From Streptococcus pseudoporcinus LQ 940-04 (GTDB lineage: Bacteria > Bacillota > Bacilli > Lactobacillales > Streptococcaceae), in the NCBI RefSeq assembly GCF_000188035.1, contig NZ_AEUY02000005.1, positions 1,116,001 through 1,180,000 on the forward strand: DNA of 64,000 nt. The letters are read 5' to 3'. Shown here in pieces: positions 12,504 through 21,069 of this stretch. The first letter of the stretch is position 1. Each line of letters begins with the position of its first letter. The notes beneath the pieces were generated by a model. It worked only from the letters and a program-made list of their open reading frames with translations, was not told where the DNA came from and ran no database searches. The position numbers were made by a program, and so were the translations under genes.

Positions 12504-13130
12504 ATGAAGATTGCTTTATTAATTTATCCAGAATTTTCCTTGTATGAAATGACACCTTTAACTGCAAAATTGACACTTCAATACCAGCAAAAAGTTGATA
12601 TTATTGCTAGCAAAAAAATATTGTATCAAAGTGAAGATGGTTTCCAAGTTATGCCTCATTATGCATTAGAGGAGATAGACTTAGCAAGATATGAACTAAT
12701 TCTACTTACTGGAACGCTGGATCCTTTTGTTGCTGTAAATGATCTCAATTTAATCAAGGCTTTATCAAAAGTCAGTCTAGAAAATACTCTTGTTGCATCA
12801 ATTTCATCATCGCCAATCCTACTTGCAAAGGCAGGATTATTAAATAATCATCTGTATACTGGTGGTATTTATCGCAATTACTTTAATAGTTTTTCCTGGT
12901 TAAAGGCAAGTAACTATGTACCAAGACTTTGTATGATTGATAGGAATCTGATAACTGCCATTGGTAGTTCTAAGGCTGTTCCATTATTTACTGATTCAGT
13001 GTTAGCTAAATGTCATTTTATTAGTGATTTTCCTGAGCTATCAAATGAAGAAGTTTTATTTACATTAGATCAAAAGGATTATGAGTCAATGATAGAAGAA
13101 GTATTGAACTTATATCCAAATATTCGTTAA
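12504..13130 (+). CDS. DJ-1/PfpI superfamily protein lacking the nucleophile cysteine
   Basis: The 208-residue protein has the DJ-1/PfpI (class I glutamine amidotransferase-like) fold pattern: MKIALLIYPEFSLYEM start, ELILLTG strand and the nucleophile-elbow segment ASISSSPILLAKAGLL near residue 100. In active family members the elbow holds a cysteine (usually A-x-C-x-G/S-P); here the position is serine. It may act as a sensor or binding protein. It is flanked by the methyltransferase (21 bases) and tmcAL (13 bases). Confidence 0.75.
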   Translation: MKIALLIYPEFSLYEMTPLTAKLTLQYQQKVDIIASKKILYQSEDGFQVMPHYALEEIDLARYELILLTGTLDPFVAVNDLNLIKALSKVSLENTLVASISSSPILLAKAGLLNNHLYTGGIYRNYFNSFSWLKASNYVPRLCMIDRNLITAIGSSKAVPLFTDSVLAKCHFISDFPELSNEEVLFTLDQKDYESMIEEVLNLYPNIR

Positions 13131-13143
13131 CTAAGGAGCTTCT

Positions 13144-14241
13144 ATGGCTATTACTGGCATTATCGCTGAATTTAATCCTTTTCATTATGGACATAAGTAC
13201 CTGCTTGAGCAGGCAGAAGGCCTGAAAATCGTAGCCATGTCTGGTAATTTTGTCCAACGAGGGGAACCGGCAATTGTGGATAAATGGACTAGAGCCCAAA
13301 TGGCGCTAGAAAATGGAGCTGACATCGTGGTTGAGTTGCCTTTTCAAGTGGCTGTTCAGTCGGCAGATTATTTTGCTCAGGGGGCCGTTGATATCCTTGC
13401 TAAAATGGGCATTGATACTTTAGCTTTTGGTACTGAAGAGGATTTAGATTATGAAAAAATTGCAAAGCTTTATGAGGAAAAAGCTGAGCAGATGACAGTC
13501 TTTATGGAAACGCTAGACGATTCGCTTTCTTATCCTCAGAAGACCCAGCAAATGTGGGAGACTTTTACCGGGATTGATTTTTCGGGAAATACACCAAACC
13601 ATATTTTGGCTTTGGCCTACGCAAAGGCTAGCGCGGGCAAGAATTTGCGACTGCAGCCCATCAGAAGGCAGGGCGCCGCCTACCATTCCCAAGAGAAAAA
13701 TCAGCTCATGGCCTCCGCAACAGCCATCCGCAAACACATTTCAGACCGAGCATTTTTAGAGCAGGCAACTCCTAGCGCGGAGTTGATTCTAACCGCACCG
13801 CACTTGTCTTGGAACAATTTTTACCCTCTTTTAAGGTACCAGATTCTTACGCACCCTGATTTAAGGCAGATTCCGCAGGTTAACCAGGAAATGGCTAGTC
13901 GTATCAGCTCGGCTATTGCGAGCGCAGCGAGCTTGGAGGAATTAGTGGAGCAGGTGGCTACAAAGCGCTACACAAAAGCACGGGTCCGTCGCTTATTAAC
14001 TTATATCTTGGTCAATGCTCAGGAAGCTTCGTTGCCGGAAGCTATCCATCTCTTAGCTTTTACCGAAAAAGGCCAAGCCCATTTAAAAAGATTAAAAAAA
14101 TCAGTTAGTTTAATCAGTAAAATCGGTGCCGATCCTTGGGATAGCCCAACACAGCAGGCTGATTTAGTCTATCAACTGGGCCATCCGGACCTGCCAGAAC
14201 AAACTTTCGGGCGAAGCCCCATTAGAATTTCAAAAGATTAA
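13144..14241 (+). CDS. tmcAL: tRNA(Met) cytidine acetate ligase TmcAL
   Basis: The 365-residue protein starts [17 protein letters not shown], a nucleotidyltransferase H-x-x-H motif characteristic of TmcAL (formerly DUF795/YlbM), followed by [13 protein letters not shown] and DIVVELP. TmcAL makes N4-acetylcytidine at the wobble base of elongator tRNA-Met with acetate and ATP. A GGAG ribosome site (AAGGAGCTTCTATG) precedes the start. It is the last gene of the yqeG operon. Confidence 0.93.
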   Translation: MAITGIIAEFNPFHYGHKYLLEQAEGLKIVAMSGNFVQRGEPAIVDKWTRAQMALENGADIVVELPFQVAVQSADYFAQGAVDILAKMGIDTLAFGTEEDLDYEKIAKLYEEKAEQMTVFMETLDDSLSYPQKTQQMWETFTGIDFSGNTPNHILALAYAKASAGKNLRLQPIRRQGAAYHSQEKNQLMASATAIRKHISDRAFLEQATPSAELILTAPHLSWNNFYPLLRYQILTHPDLRQIPQVNQEMASRISSAIASAASLEELVEQVATKRYTKARVRRLLTYILVNAQEASLPEAIHLLAFTEKGQAHLKRLKKSVSLISKIGADPWDSPTQQADLVYQLGHPDLPEQTFGRSPIRISKD

Positions 14242-14264
14242 CTTGGTTAGGCCAAGTTTTTTTC
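14240..14264 (+). terminator. Terminator of the yqeG-tmcAL operon
   Basis: AACTTGG (14240-14246) and CCAAGTT (14252-14258) form the stem, followed by a run of seven T. The 5' arm overlaps the tmcAL stop codon. Confidence 0.75.
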
Positions 14265-14340
14265 TTTTTGGCTTAACCCTATCCATAGGTAATGGTTTAT
14301 ACTATAGGTAAGCTAGCTTATTTAAAGGCTGGAAATAAGA

Positions 14341-14711
14341 ATGAAGACTCTTAAAGAAGTCATGGTCTTACAATCAGGACCCTGCATCACTATAATAAAA
14401 TCGATCTCCTAAAACCTGCTGTGATTAGGGAAAATGGGTACCGTTATGATGATGATAATTTACAAAGACTATAAGAGATGTTACTTTTTAGAGATTTTCT
14501 TAAGGCTATTGATAGAATCATTAATCATCAGTCTTATAACAGTTGGGAAGTCCCTAAAGGAATACTACATTACCGGAATAGTAAGAAACAAATCTAAAAA
14601 AGGATTGGTCTTTACTAAACAATTGGCAAAAGGAGAAGTAGCAATGACATTTGAAAGATTTGAGCAGACCGGCAACTTCCTTGGTAGACTATTTGAAAAA
14701 AGCTTAGTCTA
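14341..14711 (+). pseudogene. Degenerate MerR-family regulator
   Basis: Reading across frames from the ATG at 14341 gives MKTLKEVMVLQSG, then HHYNKIDLLKPAVIRENGYR and DDDNLQRL, the helix-turn-helix and wing of a MerR protein, then an EMLLFRDF-like helix and a tail with AMTFERFEQT, as in TipA-type regulators. At least two frameshifts and several stops break it. An open frame spanning 14434-14712 is a by-product of this decay and is not a gene. 14712-14790 shows nothing further. Confidence 0.65.
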
Positions 14712-14789
14712 GACATTCTAAAAATGATTAAGGAAGTCATTGGAGAAAAAAGGGAATGAATTTTTAGCCTTGGGCCAGTTAATTTCCAT

Positions 14790-14818
14790 TTTACCAAATC
14801 ACCTCAAAGTGCTATAAT
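14790..14818 (+). promoter_or_regulatory. yebC promoter
   Basis: TTTACC (14790-14795), a 17-base spacer and an extended -10 TGCTATAAT (14810-14818) form a likely SigA promoter about 70 bases before the gene. Confidence 0.6.
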
Positions 14819-14892
14819 AATAGAGTTAACGAGACAGCTCGGCTATTTTAAAAAGAGCTTTGAAAAATAATACTTACCACGAGGAGAAACTA

Positions 14893-15609
14893 ATGGGACG
14901 TAAATGGGCCAATATTGTTGCCAAAAAAACTGCTAAAGATGGTGCTACTTCAAAAGTTTATGCTAAGTTTGGGGTAGAAATCTACGTTGCTGCTAAACAA
15001 GGGGATCCCGATCCAGAATCAAACTCAGCGCTTAAATTCGTTATCGACCGCGCTAAACAAGCACAAGTGCCAAAACATGTTATTGATAAAGCCATCGATA
15101 AAGCTAAAGGTAACACTGATGAGACTTTCGTTGAAGGTCGTTATGAAGGTTTTGGGCCAAATGGTTCAATGATTATCGTTGATACTTTGACCTCAAATGT
15201 TAATCGGACTGCTGCAAATGTTCGTACTGCCTATGGCAAAAATGGTGGGAACATGGGTGCCTCAGGTTCGGTTTCTTATATGTTTGATAAAAAAGGCGTT
15301 ATCGTTTTTGCTGGAGATGATGCTGATGCGATCTTTGAGCTACTGTTAGAAGCAGACGTTGAAGTTGACGATGTTGAAGCAGAGGACGGTACCGTCACGG
15401 TCTATACAGCTCCAACTGATTTGCATAAAGGCATCCAAGCCCTCCGTGATTCAGGTATCTCAGAATTCCAAGTGACTGAATTAGAGATGATTCCACAAAG
15501 TGAAGTTACTCTTGAAGGTGAAGACCTTGAGAAATTTGAAAAATTAGTGGATGCTTTAGAAGCTGACGACGATGTTCAAAAAGTATACCATAACGTTGCT
15601 GACTTCTAA
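14893..15609 (+). CDS. yebC: YebC/PmpR family protein
   Basis: The 238-residue protein has the TACO1/YebC hallmark [26 protein letters not shown] and [20 protein letters not shown]. The family was long annotated as transcriptional regulator; recent work links it to relief of ribosome stalling, so the precise role is open. The ATG at 14893 is preceded by GAGGAG at the right distance, which decides against an ATG 33 bases upstream. Confidence 0.92.
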   Translation: MGRKWANIVAKKTAKDGATSKVYAKFGVEIYVAAKQGDPDPESNSALKFVIDRAKQAQVPKHVIDKAIDKAKGNTDETFVEGRYEGFGPNGSMIIVDTLTSNVNRTAANVRTAYGKNGGNMGASGSVSYMFDKKGVIVFAGDDADAIFELLLEADVEVDDVEAEDGTVTVYTAPTDLHKGIQALRDSGISEFQVTELEMIPQSEVTLEGEDLEKFEKLVDALEADDDVQKVYHNVADF

Positions 15610-15623
15610 GTTATACCATAATC

Positions 15624-15647
15624 AAAAGAGCCTTTGAGCTCTTTTTT
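15624..15647 (+). terminator. Terminator of yebC
   Basis: AAAAGAGC (15624-15631) and GCTCTTTT (15638-15645) form an 8-bp stem that ends in a T run. Confidence 0.75.
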
Positions 15648-15742
15648 CGATACTCTTTTTTTATCATAGTGATAAAGAATAAATATTGGTAGGAAAAGGG
15701 CAAAGGTGATAGAATATGAAATAATACTAAAGGAGTAAACGA

Positions 15743-16570
15743 ATGATTAAAGGTAAAAAAGTTGCTTTTTTAAGCATAACAGCACTTGTTGCACTAGTTT
15801 TAGTGGCTTGTGGTCATAATAAAACGACAGGGACCAATGGTAAAGAAACGATTACTTTTGCAACTGTTGGAACAACAGCTCCCTTTTCTTATGAAAAATC
15901 AGGCCATTTAACAGGTTATGATGTAGAGGTTGCTAAAGCAATTTTTAAAGGTTCTGATAAATATCAGGTTAATTTTAAGAAAACAGAGTGGTCTTCTATT
16001 TTTACAGGATTAGATTCAAGTAAATACCAAATGGCTGGAAATAACATTAGTTATACAAAGGAAAGAGCTTCAAAATATCTCTTTTCTTACCCAACTGGAA
16101 CAACACCATCTGTTTTAGTCGTTCCAAAAGACAGTGATATTAAATCTTATGCAGATATTAAAAACCATTCAACGCAAGTTGTTCAAGGGACAACGACTGC
16201 AGCCCAATTGGAAGATTTCAATAAAAAGAACAGTTCGGCTCAAGTTAAGTTGAAATATACTAACGAAAATATCACTCAAATGTTATCAAATTTAAGTGAG
16301 GGTAAAGCTGATTTTAAAATTTTTGACGCCCCAACGGTTAATGCGATTATAAAAAATCAAGGTCTTGATAATCTAAAAACGATTCCTTTAGAAAGCAAAG
16401 AACAACCTTACATTTACTTTATTTTTAGTCAAGATCAAAAGGATTTACAAAGTTTTGTAAACAGACGACTTAAAGCATTAGAAAAAGATGGTACTTTGAC
16501 GAAGTTGGCTAAGGCTCACCTGGGCGGTGACTACGCACCTAAAGTTAAACAACTTAATCTTCCCAAATAA
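15743..16570 (+). CDS. Amino-acid ABC transporter substrate-binding lipoprotein
   Basis: The 275-residue protein has a signal peptide ending in lipobox VLVACG (cysteine about residue 23), then a type-II periplasmic-binding fold of the polar amino acid class (ITFATVGTTAPFSYEKSGHLTGYDVEVAKAI; MAGNNISYTKERASKYLFS). The overall pattern resembles cystine/polar amino acid binding proteins. No permease or ATPase of that class is adjacent, so it must share one encoded elsewhere. It stands alone, with its own Shine-Dalgarno AAAGGAG and terminator. Confidence 0.85.
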   Translation: MIKGKKVAFLSITALVALVLVACGHNKTTGTNGKETITFATVGTTAPFSYEKSGHLTGYDVEVAKAIFKGSDKYQVNFKKTEWSSIFTGLDSSKYQMAGNNISYTKERASKYLFSYPTGTTPSVLVVPKDSDIKSYADIKNHSTQVVQGTTTAAQLEDFNKKNSSAQVKLKYTNENITQMLSNLSEGKADFKIFDAPTVNAIIKNQGLDNLKTIPLESKEQPYIYFIFSQDQKDLQSFVNRRLKALEKDGTLTKLAKAHLGGDYAPKVKQLNLPK

Positions 16571-16605
16571 TAAAGTAACTTTAAAGTAGTTTCTCATACA
16601 AGCTA

Positions 16606-16636
16606 AGCAATTACTGTTTCTCAGTAGTTGCTTTTT
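16606..16636 (+). terminator. Terminator of the binding-protein gene
   Basis: AGCAATTACTG (16606-16616) pairs with CAGTAGTTGCT (16622-16632) with one G-U pair, followed by TTTTT. Confidence 0.75.
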
Positions 16637-16717
16637 GTGTCTATAAAGCTCTGTTTTGAGGCTATCCTTTGATAATAGCTATCTATAAAATACTATTTTC
16701 AGTGAAGATCAAGCAGG

Positions 16718-16734
16718 TATAGTTTTAGACTATG
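16718..16734. promoter_or_regulatory. MET-box (MtaR/MetR operator)
   Basis: TATAGTTTTAGACTATG matches the streptococcal methionine box TATAGTTTNAAACTATA at 14 of 16 specified positions. It is centred about 66 bases before the predicted metQ transcription start, the usual position for LysR-type activators. Weaker half-matches follow at 16737-16753 (TATAGTTAAAATATATC) and 16760-16767 (CAAACTAT). Confidence 0.75.
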
Positions 16735-16756
16735 GATATAGTTAAAATATATCAAT

Positions 16757-16785
16757 TTGCAAACTATATCTCAATTGTTTAGAAT
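16757..16785 (+). promoter_or_regulatory. metQ promoter
   Basis: TTGCAA (16757-16762), a 17-base spacer and TAGAAT (16780-16785) precede metQ. The box arrangement MET-box then promoter suggests activation by MtaR. Confidence 0.65.
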
Positions 16786-16819
16786 AACTATATTACTAAT
16801 TTGAAATGGGGAATAATTC

Positions 16820-17665
16820 ATGTCACATCAAAAAATAATCTCTTTTGTAGGAATTCTATTAACGTCAATACTATTAGTTGCATGTGGAAATGCTAAGACA
16901 GATAAAAATACTATTACTGTAGGAGTTATGACTAAAACAAGTTCGGACGATGCTAGGTGGAAGGAAATCGAAGATTTACTTAAAAAAGATGGGATTAAAT
17001 TAAAATATAAAGAGTTTACAGATTATTCACAGCCTAATAAGGCTGTGGCTAATGGTGAAGTTGATATCAATGCTTTTCAACACTACAATTTTTTAACTAA
17101 TTGGAATAAGGAAAACAAAGAAAATTTAGTAGCCATTGCTGAGACTTATATCAGTCCTATTCATCTCTTCTCAGGAACAAGTCCAAATGGAAAGGCAAAA
17201 TACAAATCGGTTAATGAACTTCCAAACAGAGGACAAATTGTAGTGCCAAATGATGCGACAAATGAGAGTCGTGCCCTCTATGTTTTACAAGCAGCAGGTT
17301 TAATCAAGCTAGATGTTTCTGGTGATCAATTGGCAACAATTGCTAATATTACTGAAAATAAAAAGGACTTAGATATCAAGGAACTGGATGCAAGTCAGAC
17401 TGCGCGAGCTCTTTCATCAGCTGATGCAGCAATTGTCAACAATAGTTACGCAGTACCAGCAAAAATTGATTTTAAAACGTCTTTATATAAAGAGAAAATT
17501 GATAAAAATTCTAAACAATGGATTAATATCTTAGCAGGTAAAAAAGATTGGAAATCATCAAATAAAGCAGCGGCGATTAAAAAGTTAGTTAAAGCATATC
17601 ATACTGACGAGTTGAAGAAGGTTGTCGACAAAACATCCAAGGGAGTTGATGTTCCTGTTTGGTAA
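16820..17665 (+). CDS. metQ: Methionine ABC transporter substrate-binding lipoprotein
   Basis: The 281-residue NlpA/MetQ protein has lipobox LLVACG and the family segments VGVMTKTSSDDARWKEIEDLLKKDGI, NKAVANGEVDINAFQHYNFL and IVPNDATNESRALYVLQAAGLIKLD. It delivers methionine to MetNI. The MET-box upstream and metN/metI downstream support the substrate. Confidence 0.93.
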   Translation: MSHQKIISFVGILLTSILLVACGNAKTDKNTITVGVMTKTSSDDARWKEIEDLLKKDGIKLKYKEFTDYSQPNKAVANGEVDINAFQHYNFLTNWNKENKENLVAIAETYISPIHLFSGTSPNGKAKYKSVNELPNRGQIVVPNDATNESRALYVLQAAGLIKLDVSGDQLATIANITENKKDLDIKELDASQTARALSSADAAIVNNSYAVPAKIDFKTSLYKEKIDKNSKQWINILAGKKDWKSSNKAAAIKKLVKAYHTDELKKVVDKTSKGVDVPVW

Positions 17666-17677
17666 TGGTTATAAGAT

Positions 17678-17704
17678 GAGGCTGGGACGATTATCCTTAG
17701 CCTC
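17678..17704. repeat. GAGGCTGGGAC hairpin element
   Basis: GAGGCT (17678-17683) and AGCCTC (17699-17704) form a small hairpin that contains GGCTGGGAC, related to the GTCTGGGAC core of the repeat at 20888. It lies between metQ and the peptidase gene; the T-poor sequence after it argues against a simple terminator. Confidence 0.45.
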
Positions 17705-17765
17705 TATCCTATTTTTAAAATAAAATAAAGTGTACAATAAGCTATGTTAGAAGGTTGGGTGACAA

Positions 17766-19139
17766 ATGCATAATAAAGATATTACAAGTTTTGATAAAGA
17801 CTTATGGCATGATACAACTATTCAAACCCATCTTGAGGAACTAAGACAGCTAATAGCTATTAAATCCATCTATGCTCAAAATATTGGCTTAAGGGATGCG
17901 GCTACCTATTTAGGAAAAATTTTTGAAAAGGCAGGAGCTCATGTTACTATTGATCAAAGCTATAAAGCTCCCTTTGTTATTGCTGAATTTAAAAGTCCCT
18001 TTCCTGAAGCAAAAACGCTTATTTTTTATAATCATTATGATACTGTGCCAGCAGATAGTGATCAAAAGTGGACGGCTGATCCCTTTACATTGGATATTAG
18101 AGATGATATGATGTATGGACGCGGTGTTGATGATGATAAGGGGCATATTTTAGCCCGGCTGACAGCTGTCAGTAGATATTTAAGAGAGCATTCAGCATTA
18201 CCACTGAATATAACTTTCATTATTGAAGGTGCAGAAGAATCGGCGTCTGTTGATTTGGAAAACTATTTAGCAAAGCACAAAGATAAGTTAGCAGATGCTG
18301 ATCTCTTAATCTGGGAACAAGGAATTCGGAACCAGTCTAATCAGTTAGAATTAACTGGAGGTAATAAAGGCATTTTGACCTTCGATATGTCGGTTACTAG
18401 TGCAGTAAGGGATATCCACTCGAAGTTTGGTGGAGTTGTTGATTCTGCCACTTGGTATTTGCTTGAGGCTATTTCGAGCTTGCGCGACAAGGAGGGCACC
18501 CTTTTAGTAGATGGTATTTCTGAACATATTCTTCCTGTGACTCAAAGAGAACTTGATTTAGTTGTTCACTATTCAACAGAAAATGGAGACACGTTGCAGA
18601 AACTTTACGGCTTGAGTTTACCTCTTTTGCAATCTGAACAAGAAGCATTTTTGATGCGCTATTATTTTCAACCTTCTGTCACTATTCAAGGGATTTCTTC
18701 TGGTTATTTAGGTAGGGGTGTAAAGACGATTATTCCAGCTTATGCTAGTGCTAAGATGGAAGTTCGTTTGGTTCCAGGTTTAGATCCACACTATGTTTTT
18801 GAAATGATTAAGAAACAGTTGCAAAGGCTAGGATTTCCAAATGTTGATTTAACCTATACGCTTGGAGAAAAGAGTTATCGAAGTGACTTGACTAATCCAG
18901 AGATCCTTAGATTAATCAGAACAGTTGAAAGTAATTATCCTCATGGTGTCTGTCTACTTCCAACATCGGCAGGAACAGGCCCTATGCATACCGTTTTTGA
19001 AGTTTTAGGAGCTCCTATGATTTCTTTGGGGCTCGGGAATGCTAATAGTTCTGATCATTCAGGTGATGAAAATGTTCTAATTTCAGATTATTTACGCCAT
19101 ATTATATTAATTGAGGAGTTTGTTAAAAGTTATGAATAA
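17766..19139 (+). CDS. M20 family metallopeptidase in the methionine operon
   Basis: The 457-residue protein has all M20 metal-site motifs: FYNHYDTVPAD (His and Asp), GRGVDDDKGH (bridging Asp), EGAEESAS (general-base Glu and Glu ligand) and the C-terminal NSSDHSGDEN (His). It belongs to the dipeptidase/carboxypeptidase branch. Its place between metQ and metN suggests that it releases methionine from peptides or N-acyl compounds in the cytoplasm; that substrate is inference. metN begins within its last codons (8-base overlap). Confidence 0.88.
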   Translation: MHNKDITSFDKDLWHDTTIQTHLEELRQLIAIKSIYAQNIGLRDAATYLGKIFEKAGAHVTIDQSYKAPFVIAEFKSPFPEAKTLIFYNHYDTVPADSDQKWTADPFTLDIRDDMMYGRGVDDDKGHILARLTAVSRYLREHSALPLNITFIIEGAEESASVDLENYLAKHKDKLADADLLIWEQGIRNQSNQLELTGGNKGILTFDMSVTSAVRDIHSKFGGVVDSATWYLLEAISSLRDKEGTLLVDGISEHILPVTQRELDLVVHYSTENGDTLQKLYGLSLPLLQSEQEAFLMRYYFQPSVTIQGISSGYLGRGVKTIIPAYASAKMEVRLVPGLDPHYVFEMIKKQLQRLGFPNVDLTYTLGEKSYRSDLTNPEILRLIRTVESNYPHGVCLLPTSAGTGPMHTVFEVLGAPMISLGLGNANSSDHSGDENVLISDYLRHIILIEEFVKSYE

Positions 19140-20196
19140 AGCAGTGGTAGAGCTGGAGCATATTGCTATTACTTTCCAACAGGGTAAGAAGCAAATTGAG
19201 GCTGTCAGGGATGTATCGGTGACTATTAATGAGGGAGATATTTACGGAATTGTTGGTTACTCCGGTGCAGGGAAGTCAACTCTAGTTCGTGTTATTAATT
19301 TGTTACAAATTCCTTCAGCTGGTCAGATTCATATTGATGGAGATTTAACCTATAAAGACGGCCGAGTTATCTTATCTAGTAAGAATTTGCGAGAAAAGCG
19401 TCGTGAAATAGGAATGATTTTTCAGCATTTTAATTTGATGGCTCAAAAAACCGCTAAAGAAAATGTAGCTTTTGCTTTACGTCATTCTGGCTTGAGTAAA
19501 AGAGAAGTTGAAAAAAAAGTTATTCATTTGTTGGAGATGGTAGGGCTGAGTGACCGTGCTGATAATTACCCTTCGCAATTATCTGGTGGACAAAAACAGC
19601 GGGTAGCTATTGCCCGTGCATTAGCAAATGATCCCAAAATTTTGATATCTGATGAGGCTACTTCGGCATTAGACCCTAAAACGACTAAACAAATACTGGC
19701 CCTCTTACAAGATCTAAATAAAAGATTGGGTCTCACTATTGTGATGATTACTCATGAGATGCAAATTGTTAAAGATATCTGTAATCGCGTTGCAGTCATG
19801 CAGAATGGTTCTTTGATTGAAGAGGGCTCGGTTTTAGATATTTTTTCAAATCCTAAACATGCCTTAACACAAGAATTTATCCGGACAGCCACTGGGATTG
19901 ATGAAGCTTTAGGAAAAATCAACCAACAAGAAATTGTTAAAGAATTACCCAAGGGGGCATTGTTGGCACAACTTAAATACGCTGGAACGTCAACTGATGA
20001 ACCAATATTGAACCAAATTTACAGAGATTATGAAGTAACTGCTAATATCTTATATGGTAATATCGAAATTTTAGATCAGACTCCTGTTGGCGAAATGATT
20101 TTAGTTTTAGAGGGCGATGCTAAAAATCTTGCATTAGCAGAAGATGCCTTAGCTAAAGCTGGTGTCGACGTAACGATATTAAAGAGAGGAAACTAG
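19132..20196 (+). CDS. metN: Methionine ABC transporter ATP-binding protein
   Basis: The 354-residue ATPase has Walker A GYSGAGKST, Q-loop FQHFNLM, signature LSGGQKQR, Walker B LISDEATSALD and a C-terminal NIL domain (about residues 270-354) that senses methionine in MetN proteins. The start at 19132 overlaps the peptidase stop and has GAGGAG upstream; an in-frame ATG at 19111 lacks such a site. Confidence 0.95.
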   Translation: MNKAVVELEHIAITFQQGKKQIEAVRDVSVTINEGDIYGIVGYSGAGKSTLVRVINLLQIPSAGQIHIDGDLTYKDGRVILSSKNLREKRREIGMIFQHFNLMAQKTAKENVAFALRHSGLSKREVEKKVIHLLEMVGLSDRADNYPSQLSGGQKQRVAIARALANDPKILISDEATSALDPKTTKQILALLQDLNKRLGLTIVMITHEMQIVKDICNRVAVMQNGSLIEEGSVLDIFSNPKHALTQEFIRTATGIDEALGKINQQEIVKELPKGALLAQLKYAGTSTDEPILNQIYRDYEVTANILYGNIEILDQTPVGEMILVLEGDAKNLALAEDALAKAGVDVTILKRGN

Positions 20197-20889
20197 ATGT
20201 CAAGTATCATTCAAACTTATTTACCAAATGTTTATCAACTAGGCTGGTCTGGTGATGCTGGTTGGGGATTAGCCATTTGGAATACCATTTACATGACTAT
20301 CGTCCCCTTCATTGTTGGAGGGAGTATTGGGCTCTTTTTAGGACTCCTTTTGGTTTTAATGGGACCTGATGGTGTGATTGAAAATAAGGTGGTTTCCTGG
20401 ATATTAGATAAAGTCACATCTATCTTCCGAGCGATTCCTTTTATTATATTAATTGCAATCTTAGCAAGCTTCACTTATTTGGTGATGGGGACGATTCTTG
20501 GTGCCAACGCAGCACTTGTTCCTTTAACTTTTGCGACATTTCCATTTTTTGCTCGTCAAGTTCAAGTTGTCTTTTCAGAACTTGATAAGGGTGTTATTGA
20601 AGCAGCACAGGCTTCCGGAGCGACTTTTTGGGATATTGTCCGCGTTTATCTTAGTGAGGGATTGCCGGACTTGATTCGTGTTTCGACGGTTACCTTAATT
20701 TCACTGGTGGGTGAGACAGCAATGGCGGGAGCTATTGGTGCTGGTGGTCTGGGAAATGTTGCTATTTCTTATGGTTATAATAGATTCAATAATGATGTGA
20801 CTTGGGTAGCGACTTTACTGATACTATTTCTTATTTTTAGTATCCAATTTATCGGTGATCGTCTGACGAGATATTTTAGTCATAAGTAA
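20197..20889 (+). CDS. metI: Methionine ABC transporter permease
   Basis: The 230-residue protein has about five membrane segments and the EAA loop EAAQASGATFWDIVRVYLSEGLPDL. It starts one base after the metN stop with GAGAGGAAAC as ribosome site. It completes the MetNIQ importer. Confidence 0.95.
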   Translation: MSSIIQTYLPNVYQLGWSGDAGWGLAIWNTIYMTIVPFIVGGSIGLFLGLLLVLMGPDGVIENKVVSWILDKVTSIFRAIPFIILIAILASFTYLVMGTILGANAALVPLTFATFPFFARQVQVVFSELDKGVIEAAQASGATFWDIVRVYLSEGLPDLIRVSTVTLISLVGETAMAGAIGAGGLGNVAISYGYNRFNNDVTWVATLLILFLIFSIQFIGDRLTRYFSHK

Positions 20890-21054
20890 AAGAGTCTGGG
20901 ACAAAAGTCTAAGCTCAAATATGAAAAGCGAACAAGACAGTATTCTGAGTATCAGAAAATGAGTTTTGTTCGCTTTTTGGGTTTCATTTATCAATTGGAA
21001 AAATTAATGGCAGGGAATCTCAAAAATTAATATCTTTTTGTCCCAGACTCTTTT
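20888..21054. repeat. 167-bp element with perfect 19-bp inverted ends
   Basis: AAAAGAGTCTGGGACAAAA (20888-20906) is the exact reverse complement of TTTTGTCCCAGACTCTTTT (21036-21054). Inside, AAAAGCGAACAA (20924-20935) pairs with TTGTTCGCTTTT (20966-20977) to form a second hairpin with a T tail. Only short repeats, no coding frame, lie inside. It may serve as a bidirectional terminator between the converging metI and ktrA genes, or be a mobile small element; related arms occur at 6689 and 17678. Confidence 0.7.
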
Positions 21055-21069
21055 ATTTCTAAAAAATAC

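Noticed and set aside
14434..14712. 92-residue open frame before yebC
   Set aside because: It runs through a different frame of a decayed MerR gene and has no coding signature of its own.
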